From DASTYU01 sp035764655 (GTDB lineage Bacteria; Chloroflexota; Limnocylindria; Limnocylindrales; CSP1-4): a DNA stretch of 64,000 nucleotides. Each line of letters begins with the position of its first letter. Positions within the stretch are counted from its first letter, which is position 1. Position numbers and translations under genes: made by a program. Location: contig DASTYU010000043.1 of assembly GCA_035764655.1 (NCBI GenBank), forward strand, positions 1 to 64,000. The letters are read 5' to 3'. The notes below the pieces were generated by a model. It had not been told where the DNA came from and did not search any database. It saw only the letters and a program-made list of their open reading frames with translations. Shown here piece after piece: positions 17,700 through 25,001 of this stretch.

Positions 17700-18077
17700 G
17701 TGCCCAAGAGCGTGCCTGCCATCCCCGGGATGGAACCCGGGCGACTCCCCTTCTCCCCGGTCGTGGAGGCCAACGGCCTCGTGTTCCTCGCGGGGCAGGT
17801 CGGTGCGCCGCCGGGCGGGGACGTCGTCGAGGGCGGCATCGCGGCGGAGACGCGCCAGGTGCTCGACAACGTGGGCGCGCTGCTCGAGGCGGTCGGACTG
17901 GGCTACCGCGACGTGGTTCGCTGCACGGTCTTCCTGGTCGACATGGCCGACTTCGGCGCGATGAACGAGGTCTACCGCGAGTACTTCCCGACCGACATGC
18001 CGGTTCGGGCCACCGTGGGCGTGAGCGCGCTCGCCGGCCCGTTCCGGATCGAGGTCGACGTCACGGCGGCGCGCTAG
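17700..18077 (+). CDS. RidA family (YjgF/YER057c/UK114) protein
   Basis: A 125-residue protein of the RidA family, whose classical members hydrolyse reactive enamine/imine intermediates from pyridoxal-phosphate enzymes. It shows GLVFLAGQVG, the VLDNVGALLEAVGLGYRDVVRCTVFLVDM helix-strand, the substrate-binding Arg in PVRATVGV and Glu in FRIEVDVTAA, so deaminase activity is plausible. The GTG start has GGAGGT upstream, and TACACT lies 20 bases upstream as a likely -10. It is convergent with the lysozyme-like gene. Confidence 0.92.
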   Translation: MPKSVPAIPGMEPGRLPFSPVVEANGLVFLAGQVGAPPGGDVVEGGIAAETRQVLDNVGALLEAVGLGYRDVVRCTVFLVDMADFGAMNEVYREYFPTDMPVRATVGVSALAGPFRIEVDVTAAR

Positions 18078-18084
18078 CCGACGC

Positions 18085-18921
18085 TCACTTCCAGACGAGG
18101 AACTCGTCGATCGCGACGACCGGCCGCCCGCGCGTCCCGACCACCTTGATCGTCAGGGCGTGCGCGCCGGATTGGGCAAAGGCCTTCGTGTAGATCCTGT
18201 TGGTCGGGTCGAATCGACGTGCGTACAAGTCGACGGTCTTCACGTACAGACCGTCGATGTACAGCCTCGCCTTGCCACGCGTCGGTCCCTTTGGCGCGTT
18301 CCAGGCGACCTGGCGGCCGGTGAACCGGAATGTGGCGGTGGCACCCTCGCGCTTCGCCTGGCGGACGGCATCCCCGCGGTATGACGGGTGCCGGGCACGG
18401 TTCCAGCTGCCGGAATAGGCGACCAGCGAGCTCCGCTCCGAGTAGCGGCGCACGCCGTGCGTGCTCGAAAGCTTGTCGATCTTCGTGCGCTTGTAGATGG
18501 CCATGACGTTCTTCACGTATCGCTTCGAGAACGTGCTCCAGTCGGACGTGTTGGACTTGCCGGTCAGCCACCAGTAGGCGACCCGGCGCCAGCTCCCGAG
18601 CCAGTGATACAGGCCGTGGACCTTGCCCCGCGCCACGTATTCCTGTTTCCGCGGCGTCTGCTTGACGCGCGACGTGCCGACGTACTTCTTGGCCCATGGC
18701 TTCCAGTTCATCGGCATGATCTGGTACCTGCCGTACGCCCCCGACGTCTTGTTGCGCGCGGTGTACTTGCCGCCGGACTCGACCTGGCTGAGCGCGTACA
18801 GGAAGCGATCGATGTCCGGAGCATGCGCGTTGGTGCGGGCAGGTCCCTGGAATGAGGTAACCAGGAGCGCCGCGACGAGGGCGACGATGGCCACGACACG
18901 GCGACCGCTGCGGTGTGGCAA
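18085..18921 (-). CDS. Secreted lysozyme-like transglycosylase with C-terminal beta domain
   Basis: About 278 residues. After a signal peptide (VVAIVALVAALLV) comes a lysozyme-like domain with the catalytic-type Glu in LSQVESGGKYTARN and the strand motif GAYGRYQIMP, typical of SLT/goose-type transglycosylases. The C-terminal 110 residues (starting near YSGSWNRARHPSYRG) look like a beta-sandwich of the kind that binds carbohydrate or cell-wall material. I chose TTG 18921 because GGGAGGAG sits 5 bases upstream; an ATG 23 codons earlier would add a charged, non-signal sequence. A TATCCT element at 19021-19016 implies a 90-base leader. Confidence 0.8.
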   Translation of the reverse strand: MPHRSGRRVVAIVALVAALLVTSFQGPARTNAHAPDIDRFLYALSQVESGGKYTARNKTSGAYGRYQIMPMNWKPWAKKYVGTSRVKQTPRKQEYVARGKVHGLYHWLGSWRRVAYWWLTGKSNTSDWSTFSKRYVKNVMAIYKRTKIDKLSSTHGVRRYSERSSLVAYSGSWNRARHPSYRGDAVRQAKREGATATFRFTGRQVAWNAPKGPTRGKARLYIDGLYVKTVDLYARRFDPTNRIYTKAFAQSGAHALTIKVVGTRGRPVVAIDEFLVWK

Positions 18922-19070
18922 TGCGGCTCCTCCCTTCCTCCGGGCGCTGACTCGCGCCGGTGGTGGATCTGGGCCGCGTTCGGGGCACACGAGCGCGTGG
19001 CTTCAGGGAGCCGGAAGGATAGCGACCGATCCGCCACCCGGCAAGTGGGCGCGCCAAGGATGCGCGAGGG

Positions 19071-19598
19071 CTAGCCGGCTCCGGGCACGGCCGCCAGGAA
19101 GGCGGCGACCCGGTCGAGCGCTTCGTCGAGCACGGGCCTGAGCGTGTGTCCGAGCTTCGGCCAGGTCACCAGCTCCGCGTTTGGCAGGAGGCCGACAGCG
19201 TTGCGCAGCAGGTCGATCTTCGCGAACGGATCCGATTCGCCCGACAGCAGCAGCACCGGGCATGCGATGTGCGGCCAGTGCTCGGTCCGGGCGATCGCAC
19301 GTTCGGGCGCACCCGGCGGGTGGAGGGGATAACTGAACAGGACCAGCGCGGCGTATGGAGCGTCCGCCTCCGCAGCCGCGAGGCTGGCCACGCGGCCGCC
19401 GTACGAGTGTCCGCCGACGACCACGCCGGGTTCGCGCGGGACGATGCGATGGAACGCCGGCACGGCCTCTTCCGCCTTGCGCTTCGGGAGGTCGATCGCG
19501 GTCGCGCCGAGGCCGCGCTGCGCGAGCCCGCGCACGAACGGCGCCATCGACGCGGACGTCCCGCTCGCGCCGTGACCGAGGAAGATCCGGAGGGGCAC
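19071..19598 (-). CDS. Alpha/beta hydrolase, KANL3/Tex30-like
   Basis: A 175-residue compact hydrolase. It has an N-terminal strand LRIFLGHGASG, nucleophile elbow GGHSYGGR (Ser), the acidic residue in LLLSGESDPF and the His in LGHTLRP, so a full catalytic triad is present. It matches the small dienelactone-hydrolase-like/KANL3-Tex30 type, which lacks a large lid. The GTG start at 19598 follows a TACGCT element by 6 bases without a Shine-Dalgarno, implying a leaderless mRNA; longer upstream frames run through non-coding sequence. Substrate unknown. Confidence 0.85.
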   Translation of the reverse strand: MPLRIFLGHGASGTSASMAPFVRGLAQRGLGATAIDLPKRKAEEAVPAFHRIVPREPGVVVGGHSYGGRVASLAAAEADAPYAALVLFSYPLHPPGAPERAIARTEHWPHIACPVLLLSGESDPFAKIDLLRNAVGLLPNAELVTWPKLGHTLRPVLDEALDRVAAFLAAVPGAG

Positions 19599-19604
19599 GC
19601 CACG

Positions 19605-19610
19605 AGCGTA
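19605..19610 (-). promoter_or_regulatory. -10 element of the alpha/beta hydrolase (leaderless)
   Basis: TACGCT on the minus strand ends 6 bases before the GTG start codon. No Shine-Dalgarno sequence lies between. Confidence 0.45.
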
Positions 19611-19807
19611 ACGGGTCCCGCGGTTTCGCCGTTGGACGGCCGGCGGCGCGACGGGTGGTGAGTCACTGCTGACACATTCCACGCATGAACCGGCGTGGCA
19701 GCCGCGCGATTCCGACAATCTCGGTCCGAATCGCAGGTCGGCCACGCTCGGCTGTTGTCGGATTGTGTCGACGGTGAGACAGCGCCAAACCGCTGCACAG
19801 CTGGGGC

Positions 19808-19826
19808 GTGACACGCTAGCTGTCAC
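19808..19826. promoter_or_regulatory. Palindromic site, possible operator
   Basis: GTGACA and TGTCAC face each other across CGCTAGC (19814-19820), whose last six bases are themselves palindromic. It lies about 50 bases upstream of the zinc-ribbon gene in a 280-base gap, which also holds a looser inverted repeat around TCCGACAA (near 19711-19760). It looks more like a protein-binding site than a terminator because there is no T-run. Confidence 0.35.
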
Positions 19827-19878
19827 AGGGCGGTCCCAGGCTGCGCGCCATCAGACCCGTATCCGAGGGACCGAACCG

Positions 19879-20022
19879 ATGATCACCACCGACTGCCCCT
19901 GGTGCGACCAGCCCGTCGAGCTGGACCTCGTCACCTCGAACGAGCTCACCTGCGACCGCTGCCAGGTCCGGGTCGAGATCGCCGCGGACCCGGCCCCGCG
20001 CGCGGTCGCCGCCGCCGCCTGA
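19879..20022 (+). CDS. Tiny zinc-ribbon protein
   Basis: A 47-residue protein with two zinc-knuckle pairs, Cys6-x2-Cys9 (CPWC) and Cys25-x2-Cys28 (CDRC), spaced 15 residues apart as in rubredoxin-type or treble-clef ribbons. The tail is low-complexity Ala-rich. The start is ATG 19879 preceded by GAGGGA; a longer frame from 19765 adds sequence that does not look coding. It could be a small nucleic-acid or protein adaptor, but no function is known. It precedes the aldolase gene by 46 bases but that gene has its own promoter element. Confidence 0.65.
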   Translation: MITTDCPWCDQPVELDLVTSNELTCDRCQVRVEIAADPAPRAVAAAA

Positions 20023-20055
20023 GCGGAGTGGCTCCTCGGAGGACTGCCGGTCGCC

Positions 20056-20061
20056 TACGAT
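20056..20061 (+). promoter_or_regulatory. -10 element of the class II aldolase (leaderless)
   Basis: TACGAT ends 7 bases before the ATG at 20069. The first possible ATG (20060) overlaps this hexamer, which argues for the second ATG as the true start. Confidence 0.45.
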
Positions 20062-20068
20062 GCGGTCG

Positions 20069-20701
20069 ATGGACCGGTCGACGGCGGCAAAGGCAATCGT
20101 CCGAGCTGGCGCGCGCCTCGGCCGGCGTGGCCTGATCGCGGCTGCCGAGGGCAACCTGTCAGCCCGACTCGACGACGGATCGATCCTCGTGACCCCGTCG
20201 GGCTTCCGAAAGGACGAGCTCGAGCCCGGCCACCTCGTGGTCGTGGATCCCGCCGGGGCCGTGGGGGCGACGCGAGTCGGTCTGACGCCAACGTCCGACC
20301 TGGCGATCCACCGCGCTGTGTACGCGGCGCGCAACGACGTTCGCGCGGTGGCCCACGCGCACGTGCCGGCGTCCATGGGTCTGACGCTGGCGGGCGAGCG
20401 GCCCGAAGCGACGGCGCTGCCCGAGACCGCCGCACTCCTGAAGCACCTGCCCTTCGTGGCCTACGGCGAGATGGGCAGCGAAGAGCTCGCCGGCCGGGTC
20501 GCAGCGGCGTTCACCGACGATGTCGCGGGTCTTCCGGTGGCGGTCCTCCTCGAACGGCACGGTGCGGTGGCGGTGGGTGACGCCCCGGACACGGCCGTCG
20601 ACCGTCTCGAGCTCGTCGAGGTGCTGTGCCGGGCGTGGCGCGACGCCCTCCTCGTTCGGGCCGCGAGGTCACTCCTCGCAAACGCCCCACCGAGGGACTG
20701 A
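20069..20701 (+). CDS. Class II aldolase/adducin family protein
   Basis: About 210 residues, related to L-fuculose-1-phosphate aldolase and sugar-phosphate epimerases/dehydratases that use a zinc ion held by three His. Two zinc ligands are in AHAHVPAS and the third in LLERHGAVAVG; GNLSARL and VTPSGFRKDEL are the phosphate-binding strands. The position often occupied by a catalytic Glu is Asp in PTSDLAIHRAVY. The length fits the family. It is convergent with oppF, with stops 7 bases apart. Substrate is unknown. Confidence 0.88.
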   Translation: MDRSTAAKAIVRAGARLGRRGLIAAAEGNLSARLDDGSILVTPSGFRKDELEPGHLVVVDPAGAVGATRVGLTPTSDLAIHRAVYAARNDVRAVAHAHVPASMGLTLAGERPEATALPETAALLKHLPFVAYGEMGSEELAGRVAAAFTDDVAGLPVAVLLERHGAVAVGDAPDTAVDRLELVEVLCRAWRDALLVRAARSLLANAPPRD

Positions 20702-20708
20702 CGACCAG

Positions 20709-21815
20709 TCAGTCAGCGACCGGCGATTCTCCTCGCGTGTCGGCGGTCCCGGGCGTGGGCGGCCGGACGACCGGCGCGACCTCGATGGGCGGGAGCCGCC
20801 GGCCGCCTTCCGCCAGCCAGCAAGCCGTTGCCTGGCCGTTGCCGACGTCGATGAGCGGCGGCTCTTCGACACGGCATCGGTCGAACGCACTCGGGCAGCG
20901 CGGGTTGAACCGGCAACCGGTCGGGACGTGCGCGGCGTCGGGCGTCTCGCCGACGAGGATCGTGCGCCGTGCCCGCTCCCCCGGTGTCGGTGGTTCGGGC
21001 GTCGGCGAGACCGACACGAGCGCACGGGTGTAGGGGTTCTGCGGACTGCGGATCACCTGCTCGGCCGGCCCGATCTCCATGATCTTCCCGAGGTACATCA
21101 CGGCGATGCGGTCGGCGATCACCCATGCCAGCGACAGGTCGTGGGTGATGAACAGGTAGGTCAGCCCGCGGGCCTCACGGAGGTCCAGCATGAGCCGCAG
21201 GAGCTCGGTGCGGATCGACACGTCGAGCATCGATACGGGCTCGTCGGCGACGATGATGTCCGGATCGAGCACGAGCGCCCCGGCAATCACCACGCGCTGG
21301 CGCTGGCCGCCCGAAAGCTCGTGGGGGTAGCGCGCCGCGAAGTCGGCTGCCGGCCGGAGTCCGGCCGCGTCGAGCGCGTCCACCACGCGCCGTTCACGTT
21401 CCTGGGCGGTCCCGATCCCGTTGACGCGCAGCGGCTCGATGACGAACTCCCGGATCGTGTGCTTCGGGTTGAGCGTCTCGTATGGGTCCTGGAAGATCAA
21501 CTGGACGCGCCGCCGATAGTCGCGCAGCGCGCGCGTTCCCCACAGGGACGTGACGTCCCTGCCGTCGAGCAGTACCTTTCCGGTGGTCTGGCGGGTGAGC
21601 TTGACCACCACCCGTCCCGTGGTCGTCTTGCCGCTCCCCGACTCGCCGACCAGCGCGAGCACCTCGCCCCGGTGCAGTGTCAGGTCGATGCCGTCGACCG
21701 CACGGACGACGCCCCGCGTTCGCCGTGCAAGCGTGTCTGCATAGCCTCCACGGATCGGGAAATGCACCCGGAGGTCTTCGAGGCGCAGGACCTCGTCGCG
21801 TGCGCCGTCCGTCAT
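20709..21815 (-). CDS. Oligopeptide-type ABC transporter ATP-binding protein (OppF-like)
   Basis: A 368-residue ATPase, last gene of the transporter operon. It has Walker A GESGSGKTT, signature LSGGQRQR, Walker B DIIVADEPVSMLD, His switch FITHDLS, and the C-terminal oligopeptide-transporter motif with PTGCRFNPRCPSAFDRC. Pairing with OppD gives the heterodimeric motor of a dipeptide/oligopeptide importer. The start is ATG 21815, overlapping the OppD stop (ATGA). Residues encoded upstream of it in the same frame are an off-frame reading of oppD. Confidence 0.93.
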   Translation of the reverse strand: MTDGARDEVLRLEDLRVHFPIRGGYADTLARRTRGVVRAVDGIDLTLHRGEVLALVGESGSGKTTTGRVVVKLTRQTTGKVLLDGRDVTSLWGTRALRDYRRRVQLIFQDPYETLNPKHTIREFVIEPLRVNGIGTAQERERRVVDALDAAGLRPAADFAARYPHELSGGQRQRVVIAGALVLDPDIIVADEPVSMLDVSIRTELLRLMLDLREARGLTYLFITHDLSLAWVIADRIAVMYLGKIMEIGPAEQVIRSPQNPYTRALVSVSPTPEPPTPGERARRTILVGETPDAAHVPTGCRFNPRCPSAFDRCRVEEPPLIDVGNGQATACWLAEGGRRLPPIEVAPVVRPPTPGTADTRGESPVAD

Positions 21816-22981
21816 CCCTCGAGCACCTCGATCGGTGGCACGTCCAGGGGCGCGCCGACGAGCGCCTGGGACGGCCCGATCGCATCGGCCGGGGCCACGG
21901 TCACCGGCGTTCCGTCGCTCTCGGGCCCATAGAGATGGCAGGCGACGCGCACGTCGTCGAACCTTGTCTCGGGCGGCACGACCTCGGTGCACACCGCCAT
22001 GGCGAACGCGCAGCGCGGAGCGAACCGGCAACCCGGTGGCGGGTGGCGCAGGTCAGGCGGCATGCCGGGGATGACGTCCAGCGTCCGCCGGTCGGCGTGG
22101 ATGTTCGGGAACGCCGAGAGCAGTTTCTGGGTGTACGGGTGGCGCGGGCGCCGGAAGACCTCGTGGACGGGGCCTTCCTCGGCCACGCGCCCGGCATACA
22201 TGATCAGGACCCGGTCGCACGTCTCGGCGATGACCGACAGGTCGTGCGTGATGAGGATGAGCGACAGCCCGAGCTTGTGGCGCAGGTCCTCCAGGAGCTC
22301 CAGGATCTGCGCCTGGACCATCACGTCGAGGGCGGTCGTCGGCTCGTCGCCGATGACGATTGCCGGATCGCAGGCGAGGGCCATCGCGATCATCGCCCGC
22401 TGGCGCATCCCGCCCGACAGCTCGTGCGGGTACGCGGAGCCCCGCTTACGCGGGATGCCGACGAGCTCGAGCAGGTCGCCGGCCCGCTTGCGGGCTTCCT
22501 TCTCCGAGACGCTGAGGCGCTCCATCAGCGGCTCCGCGATCTGGTCGTGCAGCCGGTGGACCGGGTTCAGGGCGTTCATCGCGCCCTGGAACACGATCGA
22601 GATCTCCCGCCAGCGGTAGCGCCGCAGGGCGTTGTCGTTCTTCGGAACGAGGTCGATCCCGTACAGCTTCACGCTGCCCGCGACGATGCGGGCGTTTGCC
22701 GGGAGCAGTCGGATCAGCGACAGCGCGGTCGTCGTCTTGCCGCACCCGGACTCGCCGGCGATCCCGAGCGCCTCGCCGGCATCGAGCCGGAACGACACGC
22801 CGTCGACGGCGCGGACGGTGCCGCTCTCCAAGCGGAAGTGGGTCTTGAGGTCCTCGACCTCGAGCAGCGGCGCGGCCGGGTCGGCCAGCTTCGGGAGCGG
22901 CCGGTGACGGCGCTCCGCGGCCGTGGTGACATGAGCGCCCGCCGCAGCGGCTTCGTTCGCGGGCTCCAGCTCGGCGGTCAT
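21812..22981 (-). CDS. Oligopeptide-type ABC transporter ATP-binding protein (OppD-like)
   Basis: A 389-residue ATPase with Walker A GESGCGKTT, signature ELSGGMRQRAMIAMAL, Walker B AIVIGDEPTTALD, switch His LITHDLS and the terminal PPGCRFAPRC motif of the Opp/Dpp family. About 45 low-complexity Ala/Glu residues precede the nucleotide-binding domain. The start is ATG 22981, which overlaps the OppC stop by ATGA. It forms the import motor with OppF. Confidence 0.93.
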   Translation of the reverse strand: MTAELEPANEAAAAGAHVTTAAERRHRPLPKLADPAAPLLEVEDLKTHFRLESGTVRAVDGVSFRLDAGEALGIAGESGCGKTTTALSLIRLLPANARIVAGSVKLYGIDLVPKNDNALRRYRWREISIVFQGAMNALNPVHRLHDQIAEPLMERLSVSEKEARKRAGDLLELVGIPRKRGSAYPHELSGGMRQRAMIAMALACDPAIVIGDEPTTALDVMVQAQILELLEDLRHKLGLSLILITHDLSVIAETCDRVLIMYAGRVAEEGPVHEVFRRPRHPYTQKLLSAFPNIHADRRTLDVIPGMPPDLRHPPPGCRFAPRCAFAMAVCTEVVPPETRFDDVRVACHLYGPESDGTPVTVAPADAIGPSQALVGAPLDVPPIEVLEG

Positions 22982-23931
22982 TGGCGCGCCCGCCGGCGGG
23001 GGTTGAGCATCTCGTCGAGCGCGCTGCCCAGCAGGGTGAACGCGAAGACGACGAGGACGATGCAGGCCCCGGGTGGGACGAAGTACCACCACGCCCCGAG
23101 GCTCGGCGCCCCGATCTCGCGACTCGATTCGAGGATCTGGCCCCACGATGGCTGGAGCGGGTCACCGAGCCCGATGAACGACAGCGTCGTCTCGGTCAGC
23201 ACCGCGCCTGCGAAGACGAGCACGGCGTTGGCCACGATGAGGTTCACGACGTTGGGCAGGATGTGGCGGTTCATGATGTGACCGCCGCCTGCCCCGATGA
23301 CGCGCGCCCGGTCGACGAACGCCCGCTCCTTGAGCGAGAGCGTCTGCGAGCGGATGATCCGCGCCGTCGACGCCCAGCTCGTGATGCCGATGACGATGAT
23401 GATCACGATCAGCGTCATCCGGATGCCGAGGATCTCGCGCGACGCCGAGCCGATCATGTCGCGAATGATCGACGTGAGGATGATCGCGAGCACGAACGTC
23501 GGGATCACCAGGAAGAAGTCGGTGATCCGCATCAGCACGCCGTCGGTCCGCCCGCCGATGAAGCCGCTCACGACGCCCACGATGACGCCGATGACGACCG
23601 TGATGACCGTTGCGAGCAATCCGATCACCATCGACACCCGCGCCCCGTGGACGGTCAGGTTGAGCATGTCCCGTCGAAGCTCGTCGGTGCCGAGCGGGAA
23701 CTGGAAGGACGGCGGGGCCAGCCGCGGGTAACCGTTCTCGAGGCCGGTGACCGGGGTCTGCAGCGGACCGACGAGCAGGTCCGGCACCAGGGCGATGACC
23801 CCGAAGAAGACCAGGATGCACAACCCGGCGAATCCGTCGGGCCGGCGGAGCAGCTGGCGGACGAGGCCACCGAGGCGCATGGCGCGCCCCGACCCGGTCC
23901 GCCGGACGATCGGCAGCTCGGAGACGGTCAC
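22978..23931 (-). CDS. Oligopeptide-type ABC transporter permease (OppC-like)
   Basis: A 317-residue inner-membrane permease with an N-terminal helix (GLCILVFFGVIALVPDLLV), a periplasmic loop containing FPLGTDELRRDML (the OppC GTDxxGRD-type signature, here partly changed) and five further helices. The EAA-type coupling loop is around ERAFVDRARVIGAGGGHIMNRHILPN. The start is a GTG at 23931 that overlaps the OppB stop (GTGA). It works with OppB as the transmembrane channel. Confidence 0.9.
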   Translation of the reverse strand: MTVSELPIVRRTGSGRAMRLGGLVRQLLRRPDGFAGLCILVFFGVIALVPDLLVGPLQTPVTGLENGYPRLAPPSFQFPLGTDELRRDMLNLTVHGARVSMVIGLLATVITVVIGVIVGVVSGFIGGRTDGVLMRITDFFLVIPTFVLAIILTSIIRDMIGSASREILGIRMTLIVIIIVIGITSWASTARIIRSQTLSLKERAFVDRARVIGAGGGHIMNRHILPNVVNLIVANAVLVFAGAVLTETTLSFIGLGDPLQPSWGQILESSREIGAPSLGAWWYFVPPGACIVLVVFAFTLLGSALDEMLNPRRRARQ

Positions 23932-24905
23932 GTCCGCACCCGCGGGTCGAGGACGCCGTAGACCATGTCGGCGGCGAGGTTCGCCAGCACGACCGACACG
24001 CTCAGGAGCAGGAACACGCCCTGCAGCACCGGGTAGTCGCGAGCTGTCAGGGCCTCGACGGTCAGGGTGCCGAGCCCCGGCCAGTTGAAGACCACCTCGA
24101 CCGTGATCGCGCCGGCCACGACGTAGCCGAGGTTGATGGCCACGAGCGTCACCGTCGGCAGCATCGCGTTCGGCAGGGCGTGGTGGCGCAGGACGCGGCT
24201 GTCCTTGAGGCCCATGCCACGGGCGGTCGTGACGTAGTCGTCGGACGACGTCTCGATGATCGAGGAGCGCATCACGATCGCGTACTGGCCGATCAGGCCG
24301 AGCGCGACGGTTGCCAGCGGCAGGGCCAGATGCGAGAGGAAGTCGACCAGGCGGTCGACCGGGCTGCTGTAGGTGGCGCCCGCGGTCAGCATGCCGAACG
24401 TGGGGAACCAGCCGAGGTTCGTTGCGAAGATCAGCAGCAGGATCATCCCGAGCAGGAAGTACGGCGCCGAGTACAGGATCAGTGACACGCCGTTGCCGAC
24501 GAAGTCGATCGGACCGCCGCGCCGCCATCCCGAGTACGCGCCGAGCGCCAGGCCGACCACGATCGCCACCAGCTCACCGAGCCCGAACAGGATGAGCGTC
24601 GGCCAGATGCGCTGGGCGAGGACCTCGCCGACGGTCTGGCCGCGCGCCACGAACGAGAAACCGAGGTCGCCAGACGCGGTGGCCTGCAGGAAGCTGACGA
24701 ACTGGTCGGGGAAGAGCGGCTCGTTGAGGCCCCACCGTTCGCGGGTAGCCTCCAGGCGTTCCAGGGTCACGTTGGGGACGCCGCGCAGGATGATCCGCTC
24801 GGGCGATCCGGGCATGGCCCGGAACAGCAGGAAGTTGATGAGGACGATCAGCAGGATCGTGATCGCCGCGCTGGCCAGGCGGCGGACGAGATAGGCGCTG
24901 CCCAT
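23928..24905 (-). CDS. Oligopeptide-type ABC transporter permease (OppB-like)
   Basis: A 325-residue permease with six helices. The N-terminus YLVRRLASAAITILLIVLINF and the segment RAMPGSPE match OppB/DppB proteins, and the coupling loop lies at DYVTTARGMGLKDSRVLRHHALPNA. The gene follows oppA after 96 bases that contain a strong hairpin, and its stop overlaps oppC. Expression relative to oppA is probably set by that hairpin. Confidence 0.92.
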   Translation of the reverse strand: MGSAYLVRRLASAAITILLIVLINFLLFRAMPGSPERIILRGVPNVTLERLEATRERWGLNEPLFPDQFVSFLQATASGDLGFSFVARGQTVGEVLAQRIWPTLILFGLGELVAIVVGLALGAYSGWRRGGPIDFVGNGVSLILYSAPYFLLGMILLLIFATNLGWFPTFGMLTAGATYSSPVDRLVDFLSHLALPLATVALGLIGQYAIVMRSSIIETSSDDYVTTARGMGLKDSRVLRHHALPNAMLPTVTLVAINLGYVVAGAITVEVVFNWPGLGTLTVEALTARDYPVLQGVFLLLSVSVVLANLAADMVYGVLDPRVRT

Positions 24906-24928
24906 GGCCGGCCGGCGAGCGAGGTCAG

Positions 24929-24959
24929 CCGGGGAACGTCGCGGCGCGACGCTCCCCGG
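24929..24959 (-). terminator. Intra-operon hairpin between oppA and oppB
   Basis: The arm CCGGGGAACGTCGC (24929-24942) pairs with 24946-24959 with one mismatch in 14 around a 3-base loop. It is placed directly after the substrate-binding-protein gene and before the permease genes, without a T-run. In many binding-protein operons such a structure gives partial termination or protects the upstream message so the binding protein is made in excess. Confidence 0.65.
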
Positions 24960-25001
24960 TCAGCTGGGTCCGGGGCGGGCGCGGAGCCGGCCCCGCTCGG
25001 T

